Shown here: positions 28,101-36,900 of the stretch, in pieces | Position numbering within the stretch: position 1 is the stretch's first letter | How the letters are laid out: each line of letters opens with the position of its first letter | Origin: Branchiostoma floridae | Lineage: Eukaryota; Chordata; Leptocardii; Amphioxiformes; Branchiostomatidae | NCBI RefSeq assembly: GCF_000003815.2 | Contig: NC_049990.1 | Span: 11,809,549 to 11,873,548 of the forward strand | Direction: 5' to 3' | Length of the DNA: 64,000 nt | Notes under the pieces: generated by a model | What the model was told of the DNA's origin: nothing | The model's input: the letters and a program-made list of their open reading frames with translations, nothing else | The model's database searches: none | Made by a program: the position numbers and the translations under genes

Positions 28101-29223
28101 TATGTAAGTAGCCAGTGTACCATCCGGATAGTAGTTCGCTCCAATGTTCGCTTCTGAACAGCAGAGAAGCGACTGTTCATAGTTTATAATAAATGTCAAA
28201 GCTAGAAGCGACTGTATTTAGTATAGTATAAACTGTATAAACGTCGGAGCGAACTACTTTCCGGATGGTATCCGCAGGCTTATATGTATGTGCTTGTCAT
28301 AACAACAATAAAGTAGAGAGGTTGTCATTCTTTTTAGGTAACGTTACAACTGTATATTGCCATTTCTTTGCTACGGTTTTCTGTAGAACCATATTAACGG
28401 TGTTTGCTCACCTACAATGGTTGGTGTATAAGTCCCATGATAATGGCCTGGTTTCTGTTTGACCAGGGTGCAGTGCGCCTTGTTGCCGTAAGGACCGACC
28501 GCTACCACGGTTATGGCGCCAGTCACGACACCTAGCGGCGTCACCTGTATCACAACATACAGCACAAGTTTATGAAATCCAGGTACAGAAAACGTAAATA
28601 AAGTTTTGCGGTTACCAAGCGTAAAAATGCGATTCAATACAATATTTGCCATTACTAGTACTACGCACTGGCAGTATTTTTGCGCAAGAAACTAGTAACA
28701 CAGTATAACGTTATAAAATGTTATTTCTTTTAATTTTTAAAGAATGTCTGTCTAATACCTGAAAGCCACGCCGTCTTTTCCTTACATATCCTACATCTCT
28801 ACAGCTTATCATTAGTTGCTCCGTGGTTATTTTGTTACATGAGTACATGAATCATTATCTTTGACTTTGACTTTATTTGGATCCACATTTAGCTTAACAA
28901 TTATCATCGCAGGTTACGTAACAGTCACTATAATGTCTATATCATTTAGTATCATGTGTGAAAATATCAACGATAATGTATTTGGGAAAGGCAGAAATCC
29001 CCACCCTAACATCTGCAGGCATGTGAACCCTGGCTACGTTCACACCGTTTCCCGCCACCAGAACGGTGATGTCAGGATCGTCTTTGTCTCGTCTGACTCT
29101 GGTTGCCGTGGCGATAATCTTTGACCTCGCCGTGGCGTCCAGGGTGGAGGCATTGTGATAAGCGCTATTGTAGTTGGCATGGTTTCCATCATACATACAG
29201 TCCATCCTCTGCTAAGATTCTTC
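166..29223 (-). CDS. FLN: Filamin-type protein, 12+ Ig-filamin repeats, no CH domains (3' end off the window)
   Basis: Filamins are elongated scaffold and actin cross-linking proteins built of about 95-residue Ig-like repeats. I joined 25 exons on the minus strand. Coding starts at ATG 29205 and runs 3586 nt (1195 codons plus one base) to the left edge. Repeats show the family signatures: G-S-P-F near the repeat end, D-P-x-x-V at the next start, and a central A-G-x-G motif before the second sheet. Every junction after exon 2 is phase 1, and split codons rebuild conserved residues. There are 12 complete repeats and part of a 13th. The first repeat starts near residue 44, after a non-repeat leader. 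Vertebrate filamins begin with two CH domains; none is coded between this ATG and the BAP18 gene upstream. The exon set is listed under the block entries below. I am confident of the family and the exons, less so of the 5' end. Confidence 0.9.
656..670. repeat. GAA/GAAA simple repeat
   Basis: Short run of GAA triplets in a filamin intron (373-959). Nothing else of note is visible in that intron. Confidence 0.8.
1093..1600. repeat. 57-bp tandem array copying a filamin acceptor site and exon start
   Basis: About eight copies of a 57-bp unit (one step is shortened, one lengthened). On the minus strand each unit reads TTATTTCTCCAG or TGTCTACAG followed by TTGACACAGGCCATG. The AG dinucleotides end at 1137, 1194, 1251, 1304, 1361, 1418, 1475 and 1552. 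The lowest one is the acceptor of filamin exon 24. The three units nearest the exon are free of stops in the exon frame. Confidence 0.9.
1771..3477 (-). CDS. FLN: Filamin cassette 5 (exons 20-23)
   Basis: Exons: 3477-3298 (180 nt), 2838-2692 (147), 2450-2367 (84), 1911-1771 (141). Introns are phase 1, GT-AG. The donor of exon 22 is GTAG|GTACGA, not the earlier GAA|GTAGGT: only the former keeps frame and gives T-E-V-G-Q-H-R-I-D-V. Exon 23 ends with the repeat start V-S-K-V and F-Q-G. Confidence 0.92.
3998..14371 (-). CDS. FLN: Filamin cassette 4 (exons 16-19), split by the 9.0-kb intron with nested genes
   Basis: Exons: 14371-14198 (174 nt), 13723-13571 (153), 4547-4464 (84), 4135-3998 (138). 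The junction across the long intron (13570-4548) is ATA TCA A|AT GAC CAG. It rebuilds K-I-S-N-D-Q-G-Q-L-V-P-C, a normal filamin strand sequence, so the two nested plus-strand genes truly lie inside this intron. The donor is CAA|GTAAGA and the acceptor is CTGTAG. Exon 17 is 6 nt longer than its counterparts (147 nt), which fits a slightly shifted donor. Confidence 0.9.
5163..5172 (+). promoter_or_regulatory. Heat-shock-element-like palindrome upstream of copy 1
   Basis: GTTCTAGAAC contains the inverted TTCnnGAA pentamer pair recognised by HSF. It lies 133 bp before the ATG in a stretch (about 5030-5280) strongly conserved with copy 2. Only two pentamers are clear, so function is uncertain. Confidence 0.3.
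5305..7816 (+). CDS. Nested gene, copy 1: unrecognised 580-aa protein with possible C2-like N-terminal domain
   Basis: Exons 5305-5767, 6178-6648, 6860-6994 and 7143-7816 join in phase 1 (1743 nt, 580 aa). ATG context is AAAATGG. Residues 29-150 look like a beta-sandwich of C2 type: an alternating hydrophobic start (AKLSIVVHEGK), a Lys-rich loop (KEKKHTKKRK, 56-65), then W-D and D-P-L-I-L-K-L strands, and a closing FLQITVTVDG. The acidic calcium-binding loops of classical C2 domains are not evident. Residues 155-356 are Ser/Pro/Ala/Thr/Glu-rich and probably disordered. The C-terminal part (373-580) starts MDPKDALTEMYLKNLKRIL; residues from about 455 look helical (FTKMRKSADELLAYAESL). I do not recognise the family. 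The C2 call is inference from pattern only. It lies antisense within a filamin intron. Confidence 0.75.
8730..8735 (+). terminator. Poly(A) signal candidate, nested gene copy 1
   Basis: AATAAA about 0.9 kb after the stop codon, followed by a GT-rich stretch (GTGTGTGTGTC). It is conserved in copy 2, which supports a long 3' UTR (7817-8750). Confidence 0.55.
9553..9562 (+). promoter_or_regulatory. Heat-shock-element-like palindrome upstream of copy 2
   Basis: Same GTTCTAGAAC palindrome at the same relative place as in copy 1, 131 bp before the ATG. Conservation may simply reflect recent duplication. Confidence 0.3.
9693..12219 (+). CDS. Nested gene, copy 2: paralogue with a one-base deletion in exon 1
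   Basis: Exons 9693-10154, 10556-11047, 11245-11376 and 11534-12219, with splice sites matching copy 1. Compared with copy 1, one base is missing after GTAGTG near 9736, so the ATG at 9693 runs into a stop about 20 codons later (TGA near 9783). The rest of exon 1 (from about 9738) and exons 2-4 stay open in the original frame, with many conservative changes. There is no in-frame ATG before the C2-like region. Without the deletion the product would have been 590 aa, similar in plan to copy 1. Either this is a young pseudogene, an assembly error, or translation starts elsewhere. The intact remaining frame favours recent loss or a sequence error. Confidence 0.65.
13108..13113 (+). terminator. 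Poly(A) signal candidate, nested gene copy 2
   Basis: AATAAA at the position matching the copy 1 signal, followed by TTTGTGTGTC. Confidence 0.55.
13440..13573. repeat. Short tandem units carrying donor-like sequence next to filamin exon 17
   Basis: Degenerate units of about 29 bp. On the minus strand the three best (ending near 13574, 13545 and 13516) read CAAGTAAGACRCAT, the splice donor of filamin exon 17 being the first. Related units occur at 4730-4910 and 9095-9290 at the other unit edges. Confidence 0.75.
14290..14660. repeat. Decayed partial copies of filamin exon 16 edge
   Basis: The acceptor half of exon 16 and its upstream flank (about 14290-14400) recur twice upstream in degraded form at about 14405-14540 and 14560-14660. 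Shared marks are CTACACGGGCCTG, GTATCAACT or GTGTCGACT, and TGGTGGGAAATA. Only the lowest copy is coding. Confidence 0.75.
14777..16296 (-). CDS. FLN: Filamin cassette 3 (exons 12-15)
   Basis: Exons: 16296-16117 (180 nt), 15769-15623 (147), 15203-15120 (84), 14917-14777 (141). Introns are phase 1, GT-AG. Exon 12 begins VNTEGAGEGDL and ends NGVDIP. Exon 13 begins GTPFACNI, followed by the Pro-Asp-Arg-Val start of the next repeat. Exon 15 carries EVAGSPFGI. This is the most compact cassette (1.5 kb). Confidence 0.92.
15405..15588. mobile_element. Small inverted-repeat element (CTCACGTGAC ends)
   Basis: Bounded by CTCACGTGAC and its complement GTCACGTGAG. A related sequence (CACTCACGTGACTATGACGTA, then TTGTCCGCCAT) occurs at 27882-28075 in another filamin intron, so the family is dispersed. 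Non-coding. Confidence 0.55.
17130..17396. repeat. About 42-bp minisatellite, six units
   Basis: Units of the form CACCTRTCAATAGAAAGCTAGGTGGGGG plus TGCACAATGTGTG, head to tail in the filamin intron 16297... side between exons 11 and 12. Slight unit drift, no coding sense. Confidence 0.85.
17701..17766. repeat. CATA microsatellite
   Basis: Tetranucleotide CATA run of about 60 bp in the intron just below filamin exon 11. Confidence 0.95.
17822..23247 (-). CDS. FLN: Filamin cassette 2 (exons 8-11)
   Basis: Exons: 23247-23074 (174 nt), 20163-20017 (147), 19578-19498 (81), 17962-17822 (141). Introns are phase 1, GT-AG. Exon 9 starts GCPFRCNV instead of the usual GSPF. Exon 10 gives D-P-F-G-S-V-I-P-C and exon 11 gives HVQVLFGGVEVPGSPF. 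The three introns are long (2.9 kb, 0.4 kb, 1.5 kb); a CATA microsatellite lies just below the last donor at 17701-17766. Confidence 0.9.
20164..23073. other. Filamin intron, 2.9 kb, no further features seen
   Basis: Between filamin exons 8 and 9. AT-rich with scattered CAT-rich stretches near 20340-20700. Open frames here are short and lack coding character or splice context. I see nothing to annotate. Confidence 0.6.
23808..25425 (-). CDS. FLN: Filamin cassette 1 (exons 4-7)
   Basis: Exons: 25425-25252 (174 nt), 24801-24661 (141), 24311-24231 (81), 23945-23808 (138). All introns are phase 1 with GT-AG ends. Exon 4 begins with the VNTREAGEG motif and ends G-D-E-I-A before ESPF of exon 5, the usual filamin inter-sheet and repeat-end signatures. 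The last donor is CCAGA|GTATGT; the split codon A|TT gives Ile before DVSQAGAG of the next cassette. The cassette completes repeat 2, covers repeat 3 and starts repeat 4. Confidence 0.9.
24061..24107. repeat. Hexanucleotide (AATGGC) repeat
   Basis: About eight imperfect copies of AATGGC in the short intron between filamin exons 6 and 7. Confidence 0.85.
24964..25190. repeat. Two-copy tandem repeat of about 120 bp
   Basis: The stretch with CAGCCTGGAAACAAACTTGG and GTGAACACACATTACGCA is repeated with small changes starting near 25085. It lies in the intron between filamin exons 4 and 5. Confidence 0.75.
25426..27691. other. Filamin intron, 2.3 kb, mostly featureless
   Basis: Between filamin exons 3 and 4. 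Apart from the G-runs at 27387-27421 I see no gene or repeat. A CpG-bearing stretch at 26390-26580 has a minus-strand open frame but no splice phase that fits the filamin. Confidence 0.6.
27387..27421. repeat. Paired poly-G runs (12 and 15 G)
   Basis: TTGTAC followed by 12 G, then AATTGTAC followed by 15 G: a duplicated unit with homopolymer expansion. Length may be unreliable in the assembly. Could form a G-quadruplex. Confidence 0.85.
27692..29223 (-). CDS. FLN: Filamin N-terminal block: exons 1-3 (leader, repeat 1, start of repeat 2)
   Basis: Coding exon 1 is 29205-29005 (exon start about 29223), exon 2 is 28544-28412 and exon 3 is 27829-27692. Exon 1 carries ATG at 29205 in a strong context (A at -3, G at +4). 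An in-frame TAG lies two codons upstream (29214-29212), so the coding frame cannot extend further in this exon. The leader of about 43 residues (MDCMYDGNHA...) is polar and matches no domain I know. Repeat 1 follows, ending in exon 3. The exon 1/2 junction is phase 0 and sits inside repeat 1, unlike all later junctions (phase 1). Donor 1 reads AGG|GTGGGG, the weakest in the gene, so this junction is the least certain. Exon 3 ends in the H-x-x-V type exon that closes each later cassette. Confidence 0.72.
28118..28270. mobile_element. MITE with TA target site duplication
   Basis: Ends CCATCCGGATAGTAGTTCGC and the complement GCGAACTACTTTCCGGATGG, each flanked by TA, as for Tc1/mariner-type elements. 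About 150 bp, no coding capacity, in the intron between filamin exons 2 and 3. Confidence 0.8.
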
Positions 29224-31274
29224 CTGTAGTTTCTGTTAAAGAAAATATTATTCTTACAAAATAGGTATTTCTGGCGCTACGTATAAAACATCGCGTACGC
29301 TCGCAAATGATAAGAGTTATACTGACAGGGAGCCCCAACATACATTCAACGGGAAAATGACCTTAGATATGCAAATTGATCTTTGAACTTCCACTGACGT
29401 CATAATTGCTCTTCCCGTGTGGGGAAGGTCATGATCATCAAATTTCAAATTCATTGTAACATACATACACTTCTTATGCTGATGCTATATTTATAGCGGG
29501 TAAAGTTTTGACTTCAAAACTAATGCGACCAACCCTCATTTCACAGTGCAACAATATCGTAACATTCGAACTTTTGGAAGTAGAAAGGTTTGATAGCAAC
29601 AATATTGTTGAACAATATACATTCCTTACAGGGTAGAAAAAAAAATTGAAATCGGTAAAGTCTTAGCATGCAAGAAAGTAGAGAAGTTGAAATCACTTCC
29701 TGTTACACGCATCGACCGCGAGCATATCATAGTTGACTGAAGAATAAATAGTTTCGTCGGAGGAGCTATCAATTCTACCTTGTACGTCCACTGCAGACAA
29801 TTCTATAAACGTTTTAGACACTAAGATGTTTTTTTAACCTTTATTTAACCTTGGTACATCATCGGCCTAAGCAGTTTTTCAAGATTTCAAGGGTGGAGGA
29901 GGTCAGAGGTCTAAATACCTTCTAAATACAATGTAGTACATAAAAGATACAATTCAACATTCCATAGACATTTTCGTATTCAACATAATATCAGTCCATC
30001 TCATAGTCCATAGCTACATAATTTCTCGTCGAGCCAAGTTCCTAAACGAAAGACTGAAGGTGCCTGCCTCAAGTTATCCCTCAGACTATTCCACATGATG
30101 ATGATGTGTATGCGTGATTTTAGACACTAGATATGTAGAATAACGAATAAATGTCATTCCTAACCAAAATATTAGTTGAAATTGTTATCCGAAATTAAAT
30201 ACTGGGGCTTTTATACATGCACATATCAATATGAAACTACTTATTTGCTATAAAGTATTTACCCGTACAGTCTGACTCGCGGCATACCTCCCTCTTTCCC
30301 CTGAAACGTTTTGTCACACAAGCGTTCCCAAAACAACAAAACGACCCCACCAGTATAGTAAGAGTCACATTCCAAGCCACGGCCGCTTTGTTCGACAGCT
30401 CTTTAGAATTCCACGCAGTCGGCTTGTGGTCTGGACGCTAAATATGTTGACAACCATCGTATTTCTAATTTGCTCAGCAATCTTGAATACTACAATTCGA
30501 AGAAAGAGTATTCTTGCAGGAAGAAAATTTAGGCGAAAATACAAGAAAAAGAGCAGTTTTCTTATCTTTCTTTGGTGAAGAAGATGTTTCTGAAACATTT
30601 TCACACGCAGGCATTTTATAGAAATAGAAGCAAAACTTTCTTGTTTTACCTTAAAATGTACTTGCTGACACATTGACAGAAATATACATGTGGTTGTCGG
30701 TATATGACACTGAAAATATCAAAATATGGTATTTTGTTTGAAGTTTCACCTATAAATCTAGTCACCCTGACATAATATATTGCACTCAGTACAGACAGTA
30801 GGTCAACTGGTAACCTTACATTTCAGACAAGGTCAAATAGTCAGACCAGGATTCAGCTAATGCCAGATTTCTAAATTCTCGACCTAAAAGTGAGAGAAAA
30901 AATGTTTGATGTATCTGTATTACGAACACATGGAATATTGTAACAGTAACGTTACATGGTACGAACATATTTCTTTTGCAATCACTGTTTTGAGATTCGA
31001 TTAACGGAGCATTATTGCCGCCATACATTAAAAAAGATCCTAAAAGTCTTTTAAGTATCACCCATCATGTTGAGATCCTCTCAGTCTAACTATGCTGTAT
31101 TCAAAGTTTCCGTGCACAAAAATACACGTTATAAGGTGTAAGTTCTACGATTTAGTGATAATCTATCTACCATTATCTAATGTCCGCGTAAAGACGTATT
31201 GTCTCTAATTACTAAATGACTGTCATGTTATAAACAGATGGTATCAATGTTAACAAAGCAATGATCATTTACCT

Positions 31275-32253
31275 CTCTTTATGAAGGACCCGTTTGGGGA
31301 CACGCAAATGTTGTGGCTGCCTACATTAGAGACGTCATGTGGAGGTGGAATTCTTTCCGTCGTGCTGCGAGACTCCTGGATACGGGCAAACTGCGTCCTC
31401 AAAAAACGTGGCCAAAGTCAATCTCATTGGCTATCAATACAGCAAAACCGCTTCAAACCAGAATCCTTCCACAGGATTAAGATGTTGTGAAGAAAATACG
31501 ACACAAAAAAGGACAGTAATTGTGCAGAATCGGTGAGGTTCAGTGCCCTGGGAAAATGAGACAAATGGCGACTCCTTTTAAAACGTAATCTGTGCTCCGT
31601 CGACAGAGGCTGCCAGGACCTCCTGGGTGGATTCTCCTCAGCTAGCTTGTTGACAACAGTCTAGTGCACAGCTCTTTAACTTTGCAGCACACTTCGATAA
31701 ACATGGTTAATCCTATCAGCTAGGGTACACGTACGACTTGGCAATCATTCAGAAAGTTTTGGTCTACTATCAAAATCAGAATAAGCTGCACTCCAACGAC
31801 AAAGGGGGTTGGTAGACTTAGCGCAAGATCCCGCAAAATGCATCGAAGTAGAAATCAAAGAAGTGTTCCAAGAAAGCGTTGCTTTCATCGAAGACGTCTC
31901 GTTGCGTGTTAAGTAGAAGTCTTGACACTGAAGCTTGAGTCGGTAGGAGCTATAGATTCTCCAACCGAAGAGTCGACGCTAGCTGAGATGTCCTTTAACT
32001 CGACCCCTCCCTCGGAGGTAAACCAAGCATGTTGTAAATACGGGGGTGTCGTTTTGACTCTCTTTGAACTCACGCTCTCTTCCGTTCAAGATTAACAACT
32101 TGGAATCACCCAAAACGTGATCGCAATGAACAAAAAAACTCTCATAAACACCCTCAGAGTGCCTTGATGAAAAAGGGTACAGATGGTATAGTCGCAATTA
32201 TACTACTAGCTGCTTTCCAGAGGCTCTGTTTGTACGTGAGCAGACTTTAAATA
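31275..32253 (-). promoter_or_regulatory. Possible filamin promoter and 5' leader exon
   Basis: On the minus strand a TATTTAAA box lies at 32253-32246 and a donor AGAGAG|GTAAATG at about 31275. An open stretch ends S-H-N-I-C-V-S-P-N-G-S-F-I-K-R at that donor. Splicing to the acceptor at 29224 (ACTACAG) would put a stop ahead of ATG 29205, so this would be untranslated leader. No transcript evidence; this is inference. Confidence 0.3.
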
Positions 32254-32556
32254 CCATCGGTCGTGACTTTAGGGCGTGAGTTTAAAGGAGACAAGAAGAA
32301 TGGGTTGTTATTGGAATGGTTGCCAATAGTGATGAATAGCGTACCGTTAGAAGGAATTCGGAAGGAAAGAGGAGTGTAGTAAGTCTGAATAGTACTTACT
32401 GGTAAATATGAATAGAACAGAGGGAAAATGTCTCAAAAATCTTGTGCAAAGCCAAGGAATTTTAAAGCATAATCTGGAGACATTTTCAAATATGAATTTT
32501 TACCTATATGAATTTTAATCTGTGGCATTTTCTTTGTAAAAGACACTACATGCTAA

Positions 32557-32704
32557 TCTCCAAGCAGATCTTGCCGTGGCATTAGATAGTATCATAAGAT
32601 GGGAAAGTTTAGCCGGCAGAGGATAGAACTAAACCCCTCTGCCGGCTAAACTCCTTCACCAGCATATGATACTATCTTATGCCCCGGCAAGATCTGCTTG
32701 GAGA
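32557..32704. mobile_element. Foldback MITE (TCTCCAAGCAGA family)
   Basis: Near-perfect palindrome with arms of about 68 bp. Left end TCTCCAAGCAGATCTTGCCG has an exact complement at the right end. The centre includes TAGCCGGCAGAGG and its complement. Probable TA target duplication (GCTA/ATAC). Shares its terminal motif with the element at 59258. Confidence 0.85.
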
Positions 32705-33962
32705 ATACTAGTAGCGTGTATCAACTTTAGAATGGGAACTTCGTTCAAGTATCAAATTTCAATATGTTGACTGTTTATATGAGTTTTGCACATCTCTTTA
32801 TAACTTCACAAGTTACTCTTGAAATTTTCACAATGGTTTCATTTTTGTGGTGATCCTTCATAGAAAACTCCATAAAAATACCAAACTCAAAAGGCATTTA
32901 CTGTAGGTTTAGGTGGGCATCTATCTGTTGATATCATTTTTATCGTTCTTATATCTACTGCCACATATATTATACAGGGCCACAAGTCCCTTAGCTGTTT
33001 TCAGAGTAGGATTTTGGAAGGTAAAGGTGAGGGCTTGTCAGCCCTTTACCGAACCATCAAAAGTTTAAATGTAATTCTGAGTTTAGAAAGATAAAATTTG
33101 ATCAGAGCACACAGGCTACTTCCAGTTTAGAATGGCTTTAACCTATTCCAGACTTTGAGTCTAGGAATCAACCCTCTAAACTCTAGCCTGATTAAATATT
33201 GCTTATAGCAGCCCACCCAACATCCACCCAGCCTCTGTGGGGAGGGGCCAGTTACAGCCCAGGAAGGCAGAGTTTGTTTTATACAAAGACTATGTAAATT
33301 CTACCTGTACAGGTCAACAGAATGTGGCTCGAGCTCACATGGCAATGGGCAGGGTTACTTAGTAGATCTCTTACCTATTAGAGTTACACATTAGAATATC
33401 AAGATTTCAACAATACTATTCTGCTCAGCTAAGGTCACAAGTCTCATATTCCTAAGTAATTTACTAAAGTAATATCAATGTTAAAGTGCTGGAAAGAACT
33501 ACAAAAAAGATAGCCCAAAGTGGAATGTTGTTGTTTATATTAAACTGATATTGAAGGTACCTGTTCACTTAAGTCACATCAAAAGAGACTTGTGCTTTGC
33601 TTCTAGATGTATAGTACCATTCTCTACACCCTAGCATTAAAGTCAAATGCTAGTCCTTGTTGAACATTAACTACATGTACATTTGCATGGATTCCATGCA
33701 TCTTAGATTAGTGGTATCAATATTTCTATAGTGACTGTCATAAAAATAAAAATAAAAGGCAAACCAAAAGCCACTAACAACATTCTTAGCTCTTCTTACA
33801 GTTAACTGGATCTTTTAAATCCAATACCTTTGCATATTTCTACAAAACACTACCTTCATATTTTGTAAAAGTCCATCATACAAATACATATAATTTTATA
33901 GATACAAAATACAGTAACTAAAGCTATGTTGTAAGTAGTATAAAATGTGAATAAAGGTTTCC

Positions 33963-36900
33963 TTATGAGAGGGGTACACTGTGTGACATCATCAGTCCTG
34001 AGTCCAGACTCAACTGATCTGCAGGAGAAAAGACAAAAAAATATCATGTATTTAGGAAGATTCCATTTTAACCTATAGAGGGGGATTGAATCATCTTAAT
34101 CAATATATAGACTAGAAAATAAAAGATGAGGAATAGTGGCTTATAGGAGGATAAAATAAGGAATGAACATAAAATGGGGTAAGATGTGCAAAGATTGAGT
34201 CATAGCAATACTGTACACACATAACCCAATACCGGGGTATAGCTCTTTATTTTCAAGATATCCATACAAGTGAAAGTATGTGAATGTAGCAAAATCTTGG
34301 GCAAGTATAAAATACTTGAAGGATTCTAGAGTGAACTCAAGATTTGAGTATATTTTCCATTGCCTGTCAGGTTGAAATTCAGTAAATCAAATACTAGTAT
34401 GTGTATATTATATATTGTTGCCATACATTAATCAATCATCAATCAATCAAGAATTTATTAGCGTAGCAGATTTCACGTACATAGAGACACGATCTGAATA
34501 AGTTGCTAACTCACAATGTTTAAAATCGAAGGTGTTAAAATCATAACGGAGGAGAGAAATTGACATCTGGAACATGCTTAAACTACGTACATATAAAATA
34601 CAAAATACAAACACATGTAGTCATTCATTTTTAAAAGAAGTACTGTGTACAACTGTCGAAGAATAAAGTTTATGAATACTATGAAGGACATACAAAATTT
34701 ACAATGTCTGCCCTTACCTTGTTCTGACTGTGCTACTCCTAAGTTGATGTCATGTTTAATGGGTGACTCTGAAGATGTTCCCTCCAGACCCTCTATGTCC
34801 ACCAGGGTGTCGTTATTGTCTGACTCATGGTACTGTTGGTATGGAACATCTGGAAAGACAGTTGTTATTGCAGATGATTATGTCAAATTCTAGCTGTGAG
34901 TGTAAGTGCATGAGATTATTTGTTTAAAATTTGTAAAATGCAGTTGCAAAATGAGCAAATACACGCCATAGATTAAGAATATATATATATATATTGGAAA
35001 ACATATACTACTATTATAAATTGCCAATGTAAATGCCATGGTCAAAGAAGACATAAAAAATAACAAAAGTAAAGAATCCATTGTTCCATACTCTGCATGT
35101 TTCATTGTTTCGTCATTTGTTGAACTTTCCTGGCCACTTAGATTTCATAGTGAAGACATTCTTTGGGGAGCCAAACTTTTTTTATTCGCACGGTCTCATC
35201 CGCAGTACCCAGAGGATGTCATCCATATAATCAAATCAATGTGGCCTAAAACTGAGATAAGAAAGATTTTTTTTTTAATTATTAATTCAATTATGCTTTG
35301 TTCAAACAAAATGTTATTTATATCTTTACACATATTAACATAGTACTTCATTGTTCATACCCGTTCTTTGTCTCTTAGCTGGAGGCTCTGATCGTGAGGG
35401 GGTAGTGGTAGCTGTTGGACCGGCGGCTATTGCAGCAGTCTGCAAACCCCCTCCTTTCTTGGGAGACTTCTGTTCCACAGGAGGCTTGTAAGGAACACCA
35501 CTTTCTTCAAACGTCTTCTTTTTTAAAGCCTGTTTAATCTGTGCCCTGAAACATTTGTGACAGCTGTCAATCATTTTGACAATATGTAATTTAATCTATG
35601 GATCTAACATTTAGAGATGAGAATGATTTCTAGATTAGGAATCTGGAAGGGTCAAAGGCAGTGTTCTAGCCAGCCTGATTTTTCCCCATCCACTGGATTT
35701 TGAATGGAAATCCTGTCGAGCACTGAAGGTGCAATGATCTTTGGGGTCTTGAAATCTAGACCCTCTGAAACACTATTTGCTGCATTTTTGAGGCAATATT
35801 TGTTACTAAAGTAGGCTCAGCTTAATTCAGAGGTATCCGTGCTAAATTTCTGGAGATCTTGGCAAAATTTCATTTTCTTATCATCACATGTTGATTTTGT
35901 CCATCACAGAGGACAGAATGGGCAAAATTTTTGTCTGTCCTAGGAAAAAATCCGTCAAAGGACAAAAGGATGGGTGCTGGCTAGAACCCTGGTCAAAGGA
36001 CAGAATCAATGTGTTGGGCGCTCGCTTACACTGTTCTTGTCTTGATATGTTCGCTGATCTTGTTCAGGTCCTCTCCAAACCTTGCCACTGAGGTCCTCAG
36101 CATCTCTATCTCTTCATCCGTCCACTTGGTGCTCCCACTGATGGATTTAAGAAAACACAAGATGACAAAGTCTTTAAATGTACACTTATAACAATGTCTC
36201 AATACTGTGTCTGTTGCATAGAACCATTAGTTCTAATTCCAGCTACGAACTAGCATATGTTACAATATAGCATTCTGTACCTACATATAAACTATCTATT
36301 TTCAGTTTTTCAAATTGACAAATCTTCCACAGATTCTGACATAAGCTGATGGTATTTTCCATGTTGTCTTATATTTACCTTTAAGTTAACAGATCTGTTG
36401 AGTAAAAATACATCTAAAAACATACTTCTAGTAAGTTCTACACTCTGTATTATTGAAATAAAAATTTCCTCACTATATTACTTAGCTCCCTTCCATTGAA
36501 CATTTGGTTATACTAGGTTAAAAGGGAAAAGGTAACCCCATAGGCTGTATGAGCAGTGGGTTGTTATCCACTGTATTTAGGCCACAGTTACACAGTCACA
36601 GTATTGGAAGGCAGAGCACATCTCTCCTTCCATAAACATGTAAAATGTCTTTCCAAAGGACACAGTATCCAGCCAGGAGTGCCAGGAATCGACCGTTACA
36701 TCTAGTGTCCACTAGCCCACAAGTAGCCACTTAAACACCACATTGTACTAGGAAATATGCTATAGTTTGTTTTGTACCCACCTGGAAGGTGATGCCTCTG
36801 CTGCTGCAGGGTGGAGCTGCATACACATCTCACCCAGCTTAGAGAAGGCCTGGCCTGCTGCCATAAATATCTCACTCACCTGAGGGGACAAAAAAAAGCA

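Larger units (their letters stand above)
29224..33962. other. Region between filamin ATG and BAP18 3' end
   Basis: 4.7 kb with no open frame resembling a CH domain or other filamin part. It holds the possible leader exon (31275-32253) and a foldback MITE (32557-32704). The rest is AT-rich and featureless to my reading. Confidence 0.6.

Noticed and set aside
31275-31440. Separate minus-strand coding exon (HDVSNVGSHNICV...)
   Set aside because: No compatible partner exon found; any join to the filamin exon at 29223 hits a stop. Kept only as possible leader.
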